Positions 35,013-47,213 of a stretch of DNA of 58,635 nt are shown here, piece after piece. Made by a program: the position numbers and the translations under genes. Below the pieces are notes generated by a model. That model did not search any database. It was not told where the DNA came from and saw nothing but the letters and a program-made list of their open reading frames with translations. Source of the DNA: Fomitopsis serialis. Taxonomy: Eukaryota > Basidiomycota > Agaricomycetes > Polyporales > Fomitopsidaceae. Every line of letters starts with the position of its first letter. The stretch's first letter is position 1. The stretch is taken from assembly GCF_022376445.1 (NCBI RefSeq), contig NW_025955203.1, positions 1 to 58,635 on the forward strand. Reading direction: 5' to 3'.

Positions 35013-38000
35013 TCAAGTATCTATGTCCATTCCTATATCAACCCCGGACTGTCGCTTGCGTTTTCTCGGACGACTCGGCTCGCCGTTTGCCATCCCATTA
35101 TCACGCTCGGCTTGGTTTGCTGCTTTCTTCGCTTCAGCCTTCGCTTTCTGCGCTGCGCGTTTCGTGTGTCGTTGCTCTCGTAAGGCTGTCGCAAATTCGA
35201 TATGCTTGACCTCTCGGTCTTCGTGGAGTGCAATGGGCGCCCAGAGCGAGCGCGGTAACATGTCCCGTATCAAGTGCGCATTATGGAAGCTGAGGGTGTT
35301 GATGATCCAATGATCGAGTTCACCGTGTTCAATGAAGTCTTCCATGATTGTTGTGGCCCGTCGTTCTTGCATACGCGGCCGTGCGCCACTGGGAGAACAT
35401 CTCCCATTTGCGCAGTCGTGCTGAACGTTGTACTTGAACTTGAGGTTCTACGTCGAGTTATGAGTACTATGCAGTCTCTATAGTGTTAGAGCGACAGATA
35501 TGGTGACACACCTTGACGAGTACAATCACCGATTGAGCCTCTCCTTGCCGCCGGATTAGGACAGGCATGCCATAGACATCATGACGCTGAGACGAGACAT
35601 GGTATACGTCAAGGACAGCAATTGCTTCCTCGGCGTTCGGCATACCACGCGCGAAGATGCCAGCAATGCGCCCAGTTATTGGTTGTCCCTGATGATCATC
35701 TCGGATAAGGACCATGATCGCAAAATGACATAACACGTACATCGATTGGGGAGTCAGCATATATCCACGACTGTAGGAAGCATTCGTCACTGCTCTGTGA
35801 GACGGCAGATGTGCAACGAAGCCAGCGAGTTGTGTCTTCATACGTTCCGAGATTCAACGCATGCGCGGCGTCAGTCTCGAGGAGGTTGACTTCCGGGCGG
35901 TGGCGACAACCAGCAGGAAGAGGCGCGAGCTTGATAGTGCCTGTGATAGAGTATGAGCGCAGCTGTCGAACCCGACTCAATGACATAATCACAGCTTAGA
36001 ATCAACGTACCTGGTGCGAGCCCCTCAGGATCAGACCACCCGAGTAGTGTCTGGAGCATGGGGCGCGTCTGCATGAAGTCCCGTACTCCAGTCCCAGCAC
36101 GGATCCATCCGCCTTCATCGTCGGCCCACCACCCACCAGTCAAGCGGTGCTTGAAGCCCTCGAGGTCGCCAAATTGGTTCGCAATATCACGGCTTGGAGC
36201 GAGATGGTTTGATAGAACAGAACACGCACGGAAGATGGCGTTGAAGCACTCGAAGGACTCTGTCATCTCGTTCAGCAGAGGACCAAATCGACGGATATCC
36301 TTGCAAATGTGATTGAGTAGATGTAACTTGATCTTCTCTAACAGTTTGCTCGGGTCCATTCCTGCAAAGACGTCGAGGACGTTGGCAATCGCAACCTGCA
36401 CATCAGCCTGATACAGACTGATCAGTCATAGCAGCAGAAATGCGACATACGGAGAAGTATTACATACCAGATATTGCTCGAGGTTCGTCTCTGATATCTC
36501 CGTAAACCACAAAAGCACAGCGAGTTCTCCGACGACCTTCCATAGCTGAAATTCTGTTGGATCTACGAGGTCATGGACATGGAAGACAGCGGTCTGGATG
36601 ATTGTCTTCAGCTGGCGACCAATCAAGGAGTTTGCGTACTGCATGACATAGTTAGCGCGAATAGGGTGGACGGACAAACCATCCCGGTTTGTTGCCTGGA
36701 GGCGTAAAGCATATGTCTGTTTCTGTTTGGTGTTCCACTTCGTGTGCGTCGGATGCCAGGCGTATTTGACTAGACCAAGCAGGATTGTGTGTAGAAGCTC
36801 GATAGGGGTATCCTGCGACGGGTCGAAACCTACGACCTCGCAGTCAGTGACTTTGAAGTGCACATGACGTGAACTCTATCAGACCGACCTTCCAGGGTGA
36901 GAAACGGACTGAGCATCTCCTTCATGTTCGGCTCATGCTTCGCCCATAGGAACTGCTGGACTTCATCGAGAGTCATCTCAGGTTGCATATCCCGAAGGGT
37001 GCGGGCTTCGTCAATGATCTTCTCAATGAAGTATTGCGTGTAAGTGTCCTTGACTCCAGTCTCCGTCTGCGATGTCTGAACACGTTTTGCGACTCCAGAA
37101 CAGGCCTCAAATATCTGGTGTATGAGTTGCTCTATGATCGCATCCTTGTTCCGTAAGTTGCCGGGCTATAGCACATCATGCGAATCAACCTCTGACACAA
37201 AGTGTATTCCCAGCAAAACCGAGATAAATGACGCACGGAGAAAAGCTTTTCGAATCCATCATTACTTTCCTTTTCTCTGTCAGTCCCGCCAGCATCACAC
37301 TTCCGACAGAGAAGATTCCCCTGCCCGCCTATGTGCGACGCGACCTCACTGGACACGGGATTGTCTGACGCCTCTGCATTTGCGTAGATGCGAAGGGCAG
37401 CCTCCTCTTGCGTTGTGGCATCAAAGACAATGACGGGGTTGGTGTGCGTCGATCTGATTCTTGCATCAGTGACATGGACTTGGGATGCACCCGGTGAGCT
37501 GGTAACTGCAACAATGACTCACTCTAATCGCTTCTTAGCTTCGAAGAACTGTTCCGCGATGCTTGCATGCTGCGAGGTCGACACAAAATGAGTATGGAAC
37601 TCTTGTTGAAGTAGACGGCGCGGAAGGTTCCGATGAGTCATGTACGCATTCCAGTGCTTGTTCCAGGATTTTGAGCGATTTCCTGAGACATCGTCGCTGA
37701 AATAGTCGATGAAGCTGGTGTAGAGCGGGCGTCCCTTGGCAATATCACGAAGAGGGTTTGGCATCTTTGCTGGGTATTCGGCATCAACAGAGTCTATTGG
37801 AAGAGGCGGAGTCGTCATCAAGATCTCCGGTCATACTTGAATCACGTACTGCTCCAGCGCGAGGGTAATTTTTGACTCTCCTCGAGCGAAAGGTAATTCT
37901 CTGCCAGGTCGCATGCTTTGATGGACTCTGTTGAATCTTGATCATGCACAGATGCAATCCCATCCTAGTCGTCCAATCACACAATATGACCAACTTGAAT

Positions 38001-39456
38001 CAACAGGTATGTACGACACATTCAGTTATCGACTCACAAAGGATATGCTCACGCGATACGCGTCAGCTCGGAGATCGCCTGCGCTTCGCATCACCCACCG
38101 AACGGGTATAACGAAGGTCCCATCTTGCATACAAGCCAACTCGTTGACATAGAAGTGTTGATTTCGCTGCCGGTCATTGTACATAGGACTCAGGATGTGC
38201 GATGGTACGTCGTGATGCCATTTCTGGGCATGAAAGACTTCACTGATCTTCCCGCATGGGTCGACAATGTAGCGCTCAAGGTGCGGAACGGTGAGTGGAT
38301 TTGCATAGTCCTATAGTAGCAATTCAACTCGTGCTCAGACAACATTTCTCAGTACAAATAGACCTCACCTTTGCGACCAATTCGACAGGGTCGTTGATTG
38401 TGAACCGATTGCCACGAACTGAGACACAATCAAGCGACGCGACACCGCTTGAGCCTCGAAGCCGTTTCTGCACCTTTCGCAGCCGATCCAAGGATGGTAC
38501 ATCGCGCACTCCCATCTCCTTCAGAACCCACAATAGGACACGCATCAATGAGCTTGATATCCGTAGGCGGGGAAGATTATCAATCAAGTCCAAGAGAAAC
38601 ATCTGCAAGGTCGGACAAGAACAAAGAAGAAATGTGAGTACAGTATGTATGACTCTCCTGACGGAATACTCACCACTTTTGATTCATATGGAAGCCAACA
38701 ACGAGTTGATGAGTTCTCCGCGTTTTCGGGCTGATCCAAAGGATGGCCATTTATCTCAGGTTCGTCATGCAACAGTGCTATACGCCCGAGTTAAAGTGTG
38801 AACACCAACTCGAGGGTGCCCAGGCTTACCGGCGTTTTTCAACAACTCAGCCAATATATCATCGCCTTCTGGATCGTCGCCCAACAACTCTCTAAGCATC
38901 TCATCGTTTTCCGTCTCTCCAAACCCGGTCTCTGCAGCTGCAAGCCGTGGATTCCATAGGCCGAATGTCTCGGCCTCGCGTTCAAGCCTCTCGCGCGTGG
39001 CTGTGGCTGCAGTGTCCGTGTCTTGCGCCAAGTCATCGATTCCGAAGTCAGCACCGTTCCTCTCAAAACCATCCCACATTGCAGCCTCTGCCGCGGTACG
39101 GTGTAACGAAGCCTGATATGTGCTGGGCCCAGACTGGGAAACATCGACTGAACGCAGTGTCACCGTTTCAGCTGTCCCCGCGGCTGCCCGAGCAGCAGAC
39201 ATCTTTTGTTGTATACGCCCCGCATCCTCCGCTTCACAAGCACGTCGGTGACCCAGAGAATTAAGGTGCGTCTTCTGAGACTCGCGTTTCATCCATGCGT
39301 TGCGTTGGAGAGGATCATGTGCCAGACATACCCGGCAATGTATCTTCTTGCCATCCTCCGATTCAGTGAAACCTCCAATTCAATGTGAGTCCAAACAGTC
39401 AATTGATCGGTCAATAGATGCTTACAGCCTGCGACCGCCTTGCGGGCTGAAGGCAT
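35013..39456 (-). CDS. Transposase-like protein of a repeated mushroom family, N-terminal C2H2 finger
   Basis: The first exons (minus) are 39456-39426, 39372-38830, 38777-38674 and 38602-38369, then 38310 onward, with further exons to TAA at 35013. The start [20 protein letters not shown] leads into a C2H2 finger, C-x2-C...H-x5-H ([19 protein letters not shown]), then an acidic region and the blocks [100 protein letters not shown] and a basic coiled C-terminus ([20 protein letters not shown]). I recall this architecture as a family present in many copies in Agaricomycete genomes, sometimes near KDZ or Plavaka type transposons; no established catalytic triad is obvious to me. The frame appears intact, so it may be active or domesticated. 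Confidence 0.65.
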
Positions 39457-39775
39457 AGTGGACTCTGCGCCTGGAGAATGTCCGCTACGACGGTCTGCAG
39501 TGTGTCGTGAAGTGAAGTGACCGTGGTTCTTTCAGTTTCAGTTGCTTAGCAACCTTCGCTGACAGCTTCACCTGTCACCTCGAGCTTGCGTTTCAGCCAT
39601 TGTTCGTCGGGCGTGGCAAGCCAATTTGAATTGCTTGAAGACGAATTAAACCCGAGACTACCGAAGTGGATATATCAACAGTGAGGTGCGCCCGAACATA
39701 AATCCGCCCAAGTTCTCTCTCCATTTTGCTCACCAACTTCATCTTCAATCGTCTCCTTCACTGCCTGACTGAGCC
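39457..39775. promoter_or_regulatory. Bidirectional promoter of the transposase-like / partner gene pair
   Basis: 319 bp between the two divergent start codons. It contains a short CAGTTTCAGTTG-type repeat near 39,535 and no TATA box that I can defend. Inferred from orientation. Confidence 0.45.
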
Positions 39776-41153
39776 ATGACTTCGACACGCCATTCTTCTC
39801 CTGCAGACGGCCATGCTGACGTGTTCGACTCCGCAAGGGCTGCCATGGAAGAGGACACACCTCCGACAACACCACGTCGCGCCAACAAACGACAACGTAT
39901 GCAAGCTGGCCTCGATGACGAGGGCGTGGATCGTCCTCAGGATGAACCAGGTCTGACTTCAAGCTCGGAGCCTGCTGCCACGGTACTGTCAGCGAACGCG
40001 GCCACTGTGGAGGCCACTGTAGCAGCTGTCACGACTAGCTCTGGCAATCAATTGGCTTATGCCAAGAGGTACGGCCAACGCAAGGGGCTCCGAGGCGAGC
40101 AGCAGGCTGAGCTGGAGTCGTTCGCATTGGTAATCCTTATTATATCCTCCTCTGATACCGAAGACGAGCTGACAGTACGTCACTTAGAGCGACCCGGGCA
40201 CACGTCAAGTCAAGCTCTACTCGCAGGGACTACAACTCGAGAAGAAACTCGACAGCATCATGATGTCGATGCCTCCTTGGTCGCCATCGAAGGAGCTGCA
40301 GACCAACATCAGCCACTATGCTGTCGCCGTCATGCTCTCGAGCAAGATCAGTGCGTATAAAGGTCAAACCCCTGTTAACCATGTGTTGGTAAGTGAGTCG
40401 TGTCTTACGATCTACCGTCTCACAATGAATACGGTCAGGATATCATACGCATTTTGCGGTTCGACATACCGACTGGGATTGAGCGTAATGCTGCTAACTG
40501 GAAGAAGATCGTTAAGGCGGTGTCGGACGCCTTCACCGCGATTCGAGCTGCATTCAAGAAATTGGTACGTTCACTGCTGACAAATGTGCAAAAGCGGTAA
40601 CTGACTGTCCCGCCTGCCAGCTTCGTTTGAGCACCATAGGCATTACCCCCTCAAACCACCAGACCATCTATAAGCTCACGATGGTATTGATCAAGAATAC
40701 TAAGTGCGAGGCCAGCGTTCCGCTATGTGCCCGTGTTGCTCTCATGGTAAGTACTCAAATCATGGCTGATAGCTCGGTGATCTCATTTCATCTCTACTAG
40801 CGTGCGGTGTACATGGTCCGTGAGAATCGTGGTCCGCATTTCTGGGACCGAATCGATGATGAGCTCGCGGCGCTGCGCAAAAAGGCCGCTGGCAATGAAC
40901 GCAAGTGGATCAAGTGCGTACTTGAGTCTCATTGCTCACCACTGTTCACGCCTCACACCTCATGTATCTCTTCAGGGGCTTGCGCCACGTTCTCGACAAG
41001 GATCGCAAGAAGCATGGACAGGACGATCATGAGGTTGACGACCTTGAGGATGAGGTGGATGAACTGCAGCAGGAGGTCGACGATATCTTAGAAGGTCGCT
41101 CGCATGCTATCAGCAATGCGAGTGCTGCTGTCATAGATAGTGCTCCGGCCTGA
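39776..41153 (+). CDS. Hypothetical protein, possible partner of the transposase-like gene
   Basis: Exons 39776-40129, 40188-40388, 40439-40564, 40621-40746, 40801-40913 and 40976-41153 give 365 residues; every junction keeps frame with good GT/AG signals. The N-terminus is disordered and carries a basic patch (TPRRANKRQRMQ, a likely nuclear signal). The middle is helical (AYAKRYGQRKGLRGEQQAEL, GLQLEKKLDSIMMSMPPWSP, NWKKIVKAVSDAFTAIRAAF, PLCARVALMRAVYMVRENRG). The C-terminus is an acidic heptad-like helix (HEVDDLEDEVDELQQEVDDI), a probable coiled coil. I recall similar uncharacterised proteins in multiple copies in mushroom genomes. No enzymatic motif. Head-to-head position suggests co-expression with the transposase-like gene, which is inference. 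Confidence 0.75.
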
Positions 41154-42565
41154 CTCCGAGTCGGAGGGCGGATAGCTTCATGTTCTGTCGCCGTCGATGT
41201 ATTAGCCAATTGCGCATGGTATTCATAATAGATCCTGATACAATGGCACCTATTGTACCAGGCCATTGCTACGAGGGAGCACTGAAACAAATAATATGGA
41301 AACCTATCTGACGTGCTCGTGGCAAGCAAGCCAGTCAGGAGGTTGCTGGTTTCGTGTACACCACCATAACAGTCGTGTGTATGCCTGCTGTATGAATTGC
41401 TATATTGTATATAATAATACAGGTGACAGTCGGCGAACTCGCTGCATGGGGATCAGCAAAATTGCCAGGCAGTGACCATCTGGCAATGCAGGTAAGGGAA
41501 AGGACTCTGACTACATGTATCGTACATGGGTTACAACGTAGGCGACACCAGGCCGTAATATATGGTGACCACATCGACTGGGTCCGGTCCGGAGCCATCC
41601 CCGATGAAGTCTGGCGTCCACATGGTGGCGATGCCGGCGACACATAGCCTTGAGGTAGTATCCCCAAGCCGGTGACTACCTCGCCACCACCCGTCGAAAT
41701 TTTGGCGGTGTACGAGCTGATTGGGCCTTGGCAGAACGCTCGGACTTACTCCCCTCATAAGTCCGCTCACGTGCCACAGCTGTAACTGGAGACTCATTGG
41801 CTCGACCCGGACCAAGCCTCATCAGCATTCGGTTTTTCTAATTCATGACTGCGAGAAAAATATTCATCATAGTTCACCGAACCCCACCTTTTCTTACAAG
41901 ACTCTGGACGAGGATAATACCAGGACTATGATGCTATGCTGGATAATGAAAAGGGCCAGCAATATTAATTCAGCGCTCGCAACGGCAGGTGCAGCATTAA
42001 TACCACATACCGAAGATGTGAGATATATCTACACTGCTAAGTATCACTCACACTGACAGAGGCGACCTCGCGAATACTTACAGGACTTCGACGTCGCGTC
42101 GCGCGCCACGAGATGTACACGCGCATTTCGGAGATCAACTTATTAGCCAACTCCGCACAGTCGACTTAACCATCGAAACAAACAAACCACTGGCTTGCAA
42201 GGAGGCAGGTCGCCTTCAGTCGACTGCTGAGCGCTGAGCAACACCGTCGAGGCTCAACCGCTGGCTTGGCTTGCCCTTCTTCAATAGCTGTGATCTCTGT
42301 CCTGTGTGCATTCCGCAATGTCATTGAGGGCTTGGGAGCGGTCTATTGGCTTCAAATATAGACCATATCCCATCGCCCCTGAGGTTTTCGTACGTCCCTT
42401 TGGAATGTCATGACATCTCTAACACTGATTTGCTGCTGCTATCTATTTTTGGGCGGGGACATGATGCGATTCGCATGACCTAGAGTGAGCCTGGTCTCAA
42501 GTGAAACGAATTGTAGTGATTAACGTGCTTCAGACAGCTCCGCATTTCAAGTTCGCCGGCGCAGC
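41154..42565. other. Intergenic, nothing supported
   Basis: About 1.4 kb with AT-rich patches (41,820-41,980) and only short ORFs on both strands. No gene, tRNA or repeat that I can defend. The first exon or start of the downstream F-box gene may lie in its last 100 bp. Confidence 0.35.
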
Positions 42566-44052
42566 ATACTATTGCTCAACGATGACATCCTAGGCATGAT
42601 TCTGTCGCAAGTCGAGCGATTCGATGTACTGCATCTATCAGAAACGTGCCGCACAGCGCAGGCACTTGTCCTACCGTATTTGCTGTCAGATGTGGTGATA
42701 GACCAGTGGGAGCTCCCACTTGTCCATGGCGGCGACAAAGAGCAGCTGGTTGGATTCTGCGCTTTCATGCTCGCGGACGTTCCGCGTCGCATGCCTCTTC
42801 TCACATCTCTGAAGATTGAAAGAGACGCGTTCAGATTTCTACCTGGCTTGACAAGGCAATCGGACTTGTACGAGGAGAATCGCATCATGGACTACTCCGC
42901 CGCGTCGCAGCTAGCCCTGGTCATCGAACTCAGCACTCGCTTGCGGCAGCTCTCCATCTTCGATGCAGAAGGTGTCTTCTCCGAGGTCCCCCAGCTAGGA
43001 GATGCAGTTGCAGAACTCACACGCCTCGACGACATCCGTTTCGTTTCGACGGACGATGCCACTATCGGGGTGCTTTCGCGCCTGAAGAGCCGGCCCCGAA
43101 AGTTCGAATGTTGCATTCGGCAGTCGGATGTCGTTCTCAACGGAGGCGAAGATCGGTCCTCGGGAAACTTCACCACATCGTTAACGACAGTCAAACTGTC
43201 CGCCCATCCAGGCGTCATTCTAGCACTCAAATTAGATACGGTCTGGCCTGCTGTCGAGAGCCTAGAGCTGCAGGGCGACACGGAGTTCTTCATGAACAGT
43301 CGAGCCCACTTCGCTCGCGCCTTTCCCAACGTGCGCCGCCTCAAGGTACTCGACCACAGCTGCCGCGTCCCTTCCACATCCATCCCCGTGACTGCAAATC
43401 ATTGGCGGAATCTCGACTTCGTCTCCATCTCTTCACCTCTCCCCGTCGGCCGACCCGTCCGCCATCTCCACTACTCCGCGAACACAGCTTCGGTGCACTG
43501 GACGGTCGACCAGTACGCTAACGATACCCAAGACTTCCTGCGACAGTCTTCGCCCGTGGTCCTCAGCTGCCGCTTACAGCAGAACCTGCTTGAGTGGGTA
43601 GCTGCGACTGCGTCCTCGCTCCGCGTTCTGCAATTGCATTGCGTGCAGGGCTCGGACGGGCGCGTACCGTGCCCCGACCACATGCGGTGTGTCATAGTGC
43701 GTGCCCACCAGGTTCTATTGCACTGAATGTTGACCATTGCCACGACCATTAGGACAAGTTTTGCCACATTTTAAGCTCGCTACGACTCCGTGCCATCTCT
43801 TTTAGCTTGGCCTTCACCATACCGCTCGACGATGCGTCGGTCGTGCGATATGCTGCCGCCATCGCACGGTATATCCCGGCCCTTCACTACATCGGCGTAC
43901 AGCTGCATGGGGGACAACAGTGGGACATTTTCCGGTACAAGTGGGCCCGCGTCGTTTCGCGTCCAGAGCAGGGCGAGCCCGTCGTTGAGATGGTGTCGGA
44001 ACACGACGTGGACGCCCTCGAGCGTACGCTCTTGGCCACTCCGCGAGACTGA
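42566..44052 (+). CDS. F-box-like protein (paralogue of the one at 22 kb)
   Basis: Exon 42566-43686 and exon 43806-44052 (intron GTGTGT...TTTTAG, 119 nt), about 455 residues. The F-box-like start LLLNDDILGMILSQVERFDV, then LHLSETCRTAQAL, parallels the 22 kb gene; later blocks also correspond (AFPNVRRLKV with NLRRLHV, HWRNLDFVSISSPLPV with WRELDFVCTMHPLP, YIPALHYIGV with CIPTLEYVGV), and the intron is in the same place. No ATG lies right before the conserved start; a CAG at 42,563 could be the acceptor of an intron after a short first exon carrying the ATG, so the true 5' end is unresolved. Role as a substrate receptor of an SCF ubiquitin ligase is inferred from the family. Confidence 0.7.
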
Positions 44053-44306
44053 ATGCCGCTAAGTAAGTCTCTCGCACTATGGACGGGAAGATGCCCTCAT
44101 TCCGTGTCAGGTCTGCATTACTCGTCTATCGCGATGGGATGCCGTTCGAGCTTCAGGAATCGACACTTACGAAATATCCACTCTATACCCGATTACAGAA
44201 GCAATTTTTAGAGTCTACCATTAATACATTCCAACGCCAAAGCTGGTATCACCATGCTTCGCAACCACTCCCTAGATACTACAAGGACCCTAATGATGCA
44301 TCCCGT

Positions 44307-46024
44307 TTACCACTCGTAATCCTGCAGTGTAACTACATCCACCGTAATACCGTTATCCTTCTCCCACCTGCTTTGCCATTCGGCGATCTTCTGCAGCAGG
44401 GCAGCCCACTGATCCTCCGTGCGCACGCCCCGCAGCCAGCGCTCCTCCTCGCCCTGCGCCTGTATCCGTTTCCAGCCCCGTTGGATCAAAAAGTTCTGCT
44501 CGCGGCCCATCCGCCTCCACTCCTCCACGTACGGCTTGCCGTCGTCCGGGATCGCGCCCTGCTTCTTGAGGTACGCGACGATGTTGTTCTGGTACGTCTG
44601 CGCCTCGTTGTCGTTCTGCAGGCGGTGCCCGACGAAGTAGGGGTCGAAGCCCTTCTCGCGGAGCGCCTCTTCCCTGTCGAGGAGCTCTTGAAGCATCTGC
44701 TCGCGCGGCGGGAGGAGCGACGCGTTCGCGAGCGCGTGCGCGACGTACATGCCCTGTGCGTAGTCCGAGGGACAGTTCGCGGTGAGGATGGGCAGCCCGA
44801 GGAACGCGAGCGCGGTGGGCGGCACGGAGGGCGCGAGACTGAATACGTGCTGGTAGAGCGGGTAGATGTACCGTAGGTTCGTCGTGAGCTGTTGCGCGGT
44901 GGACGAGGTTTCTTGCGAGTCGCGGTCGGTGACTAGCGTGGATGCGTGCGGCGCGCTGAGGAAGGGCACGCGGAACTCGTACCCGGTCGCGAGGAAGACG
45001 GTGTCGACGCCCTCGACGACCGAGCCGTCCGCGAAGACAATGCCGTCCGGCGTGAAGTACGCGATCTCCGGCTTCTCGATCACGTTTGCTCCTGGAGTAG
45101 TGGTCGCGTTCTCTCTGACGACCTGGTACGCCTGCTGAGCGTTGTGAGCGCATTATTTCTAATCGTACGATGGCTGTCACTCACAGTTGTCAAAGTGCAT
45201 ACTTGGAGAGCGATGTCCCGCCCGCTTGGCCCCGTGCCGACAATGACCACCGTCTGGCCTCTGTAGTTCTCGGGTTCCCGGTAGTAGATAGAATGCAAGA
45301 GCTGTCGCTTGGGCAAGCCAGGGCGCGGATACGCGAGCCAGTCGTCAGTCCCATTCCACTCCGGGATGCGCGGGTAGTGGTTGTGGCCGTTAGCGACGAC
45401 GAGGTGGTCAAACGTGCGCTTCAACACCACATCTTCAGCGTTTCCGTCTACCGGAGGAGAGTGCACTTCGACGTGCCAGTCGCCGAAGTCGTCGTGCCCA
45501 TGCCACTGGGCAGAGACGACGGTGTGGTTTAGGTGAACGTAGGGCCACAAGTCGAACTGGGTCGCGTAATCCACGTGGTACTGGCGCTGCGCGTCCCATC
45601 CAGGGTATAGATCAGTACCCGGAGGGAACGGAACATGAGGATAAGTCATGCTAGGGTGTGCCGTATTGACGTGCAAGAGGGGATAGGTTGGCGAGTCAGG
45701 AAGTTCCGGGTATTCCGGATTGTGTCCTGGAGGGTCAGGGAGCCATACTCCACCCAGACCTCTATGTTGCTCGAAGAGCACGACTTCCCAGTTCTCGTTG
45801 TAGTCATTTACGACATCCAGGATTGTCTTGAGAGCGGCAAGCCCGCCGCTGCCACCGCCTACGATAGCAATGGACTTCGTCACCTCAATCGGCGGAGCGA
45901 CAAAACCATCGTGTCCAAAACGCTGCAGCGGCGTTTGCGGTTCGAAGAGAGACCAACTAGGCGGCAGAGCGAAGTGCAGAGCCGAAGAGACAACCTGTGC
46001 AACGAGGACGGGCACAGAGAACAT
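44307..46024 (-). CDS. Flavin-containing monooxygenase
   Basis: Exons (minus) 46024-45203 and 45134-44307 give 549 residues. The N-terminus is hydrophobic (MFSVPVLVAQVVSSALHFAL), suggesting an ER signal or anchor. The FAD site is IAIVGGGSGGLAALKTILDV, the NADPH site VVIVGTGPSGRDIALQ, and the conserved ATGY motif appears as DTVFLATGYEFRVPF. The FMO/BVMO identifying motif is degenerate (LPKRQLLHSIYY in the F-x-G-x3-H-x3-Y/W position). Blocks WEVVLFEQHRGLGGVWLPDP and LVVANGHNHYPRIPEW support the class. It probably oxygenates a soft nucleophile or ketone. The intron acceptor is a tandem CAGCAG, so a one-residue variant is possible. Convergent with the F-box gene. Confidence 0.9.
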
Positions 46025-47213
46025 AGCGGTCAACGCGGGGGTTACACAGCAGTTCGGGACGTCTTGAGAGACATATATTAGGCGCAAGCCTCGGAGTCTT
46101 CGCAAGGCAAACCGAATCTATGGACGTTGCCGTGGCTGCCTTGAGGTGTGCACTTTCTCCCAGCGGAAGCACGCTCATGAGAAGTGATATGGCGAGATCC
46201 TGGATGGAGCCACTGGCCCCCACTGGTGTGGGTCCGGTGCCTATCCGTGCGTGAGATAGCACGAATCATCTTCATGAGATTGCAGACTCACTGCATAGTA
46301 GTATGTACCATCAACTTGAGGTGATTCCGCCTCGTTGCTTCTTTTCCCCCAGTCTGCCGTACTTCGAGATGAGCGGTCCCGTTTAGCACGTCCCGGACTG
46401 CTGGCTCACCGCGGACATAAGCAAGCTGCTGTCATATCCCACGTACTCATGCCTGCTTTAACGTTAACCTTCTTGCATGCCAACGGACCTCCGCGGCCTT
46501 ACCAGTGGCGCACTGCCATCCACGCTATCGGTGATGCAATTGACAAACGTGAGTGTGATACTGTATGGCGAGGCCTCGGACCCAGCTTGTGTGAGAATTT
46601 GAGACACATGAGGTACTTGATACTATTAGAGAAGTAGTAAGCACTGTAGCACTGGCAGGGCTTGCCAACACATGTAGCGAAGCTCAAGTCAGTGGGACAC
46701 ACCAAGCAGCTCTTTCTCACGCATAGTCATCCTATGGCCGACGCGCAGTCTCGTGGAACACCATCGGGGTAGCCTACGGCGGCCGACGACTCGGCCAATA
46801 GGACGATGATCCATGAGCCGAGGTGCAACTTTTGTATGGTGGATCAGTAGTAATACGTGAATGCTGTAACAATTTGCGGGGTACTCGGATACCAATGTTT
46901 TGATGAAATGGGCGTCGGCCGCCGAGGCTAACGCGTCGGCTGGCCTATTGAAGGAGGACAGCCGCCTTGGACGGGCCCCGCCATCTTGCGTATTGGTGGG
47001 CGTCGCTATGAATATTACAGCGCGGTGAGGAATGGGCCGCTGGTAGGCTTCAGCTTGGCTGCGTCGGGTGCCGTCTTGTGTGCGTCGCCCGGACTACCGT
47101 GGAGATGGACTGGGATGCATCTGCTGGGCAGGCATAGATGTCAAGAAAATATCAAGCTGGTGTATACCAATCTTGCTCACCCCCGCAATGGTGGTCGAAG
47201 GGGGTCGTCATCT
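46025..47213. other. Intergenic, nothing supported
   Basis: About 1.2 kb upstream of the monooxygenase and ahead of the tandem array. Short ORFs only. The last 50 bp (from about 47,165) already resemble a diverged half-unit of the array that follows. Confidence 0.4.

Noticed and set aside
34545..41715. Possible terminal inverted repeat around the transposase-like pair (GTACACCGCCAAATTT near 34,576 and AAATTTTGGCGGTGTAC near 41,698)
   Set aside because: About 16 bp with an indel; similarity does not extend outward or inward clearly, and no target duplication was found. Could be chance; needs alignment of other copies.
44946..45532. Plus-strand ORFs within the flavin monooxygenase
   Set aside because: Antisense to a well-supported two-exon gene with clear Rossmann motifs.
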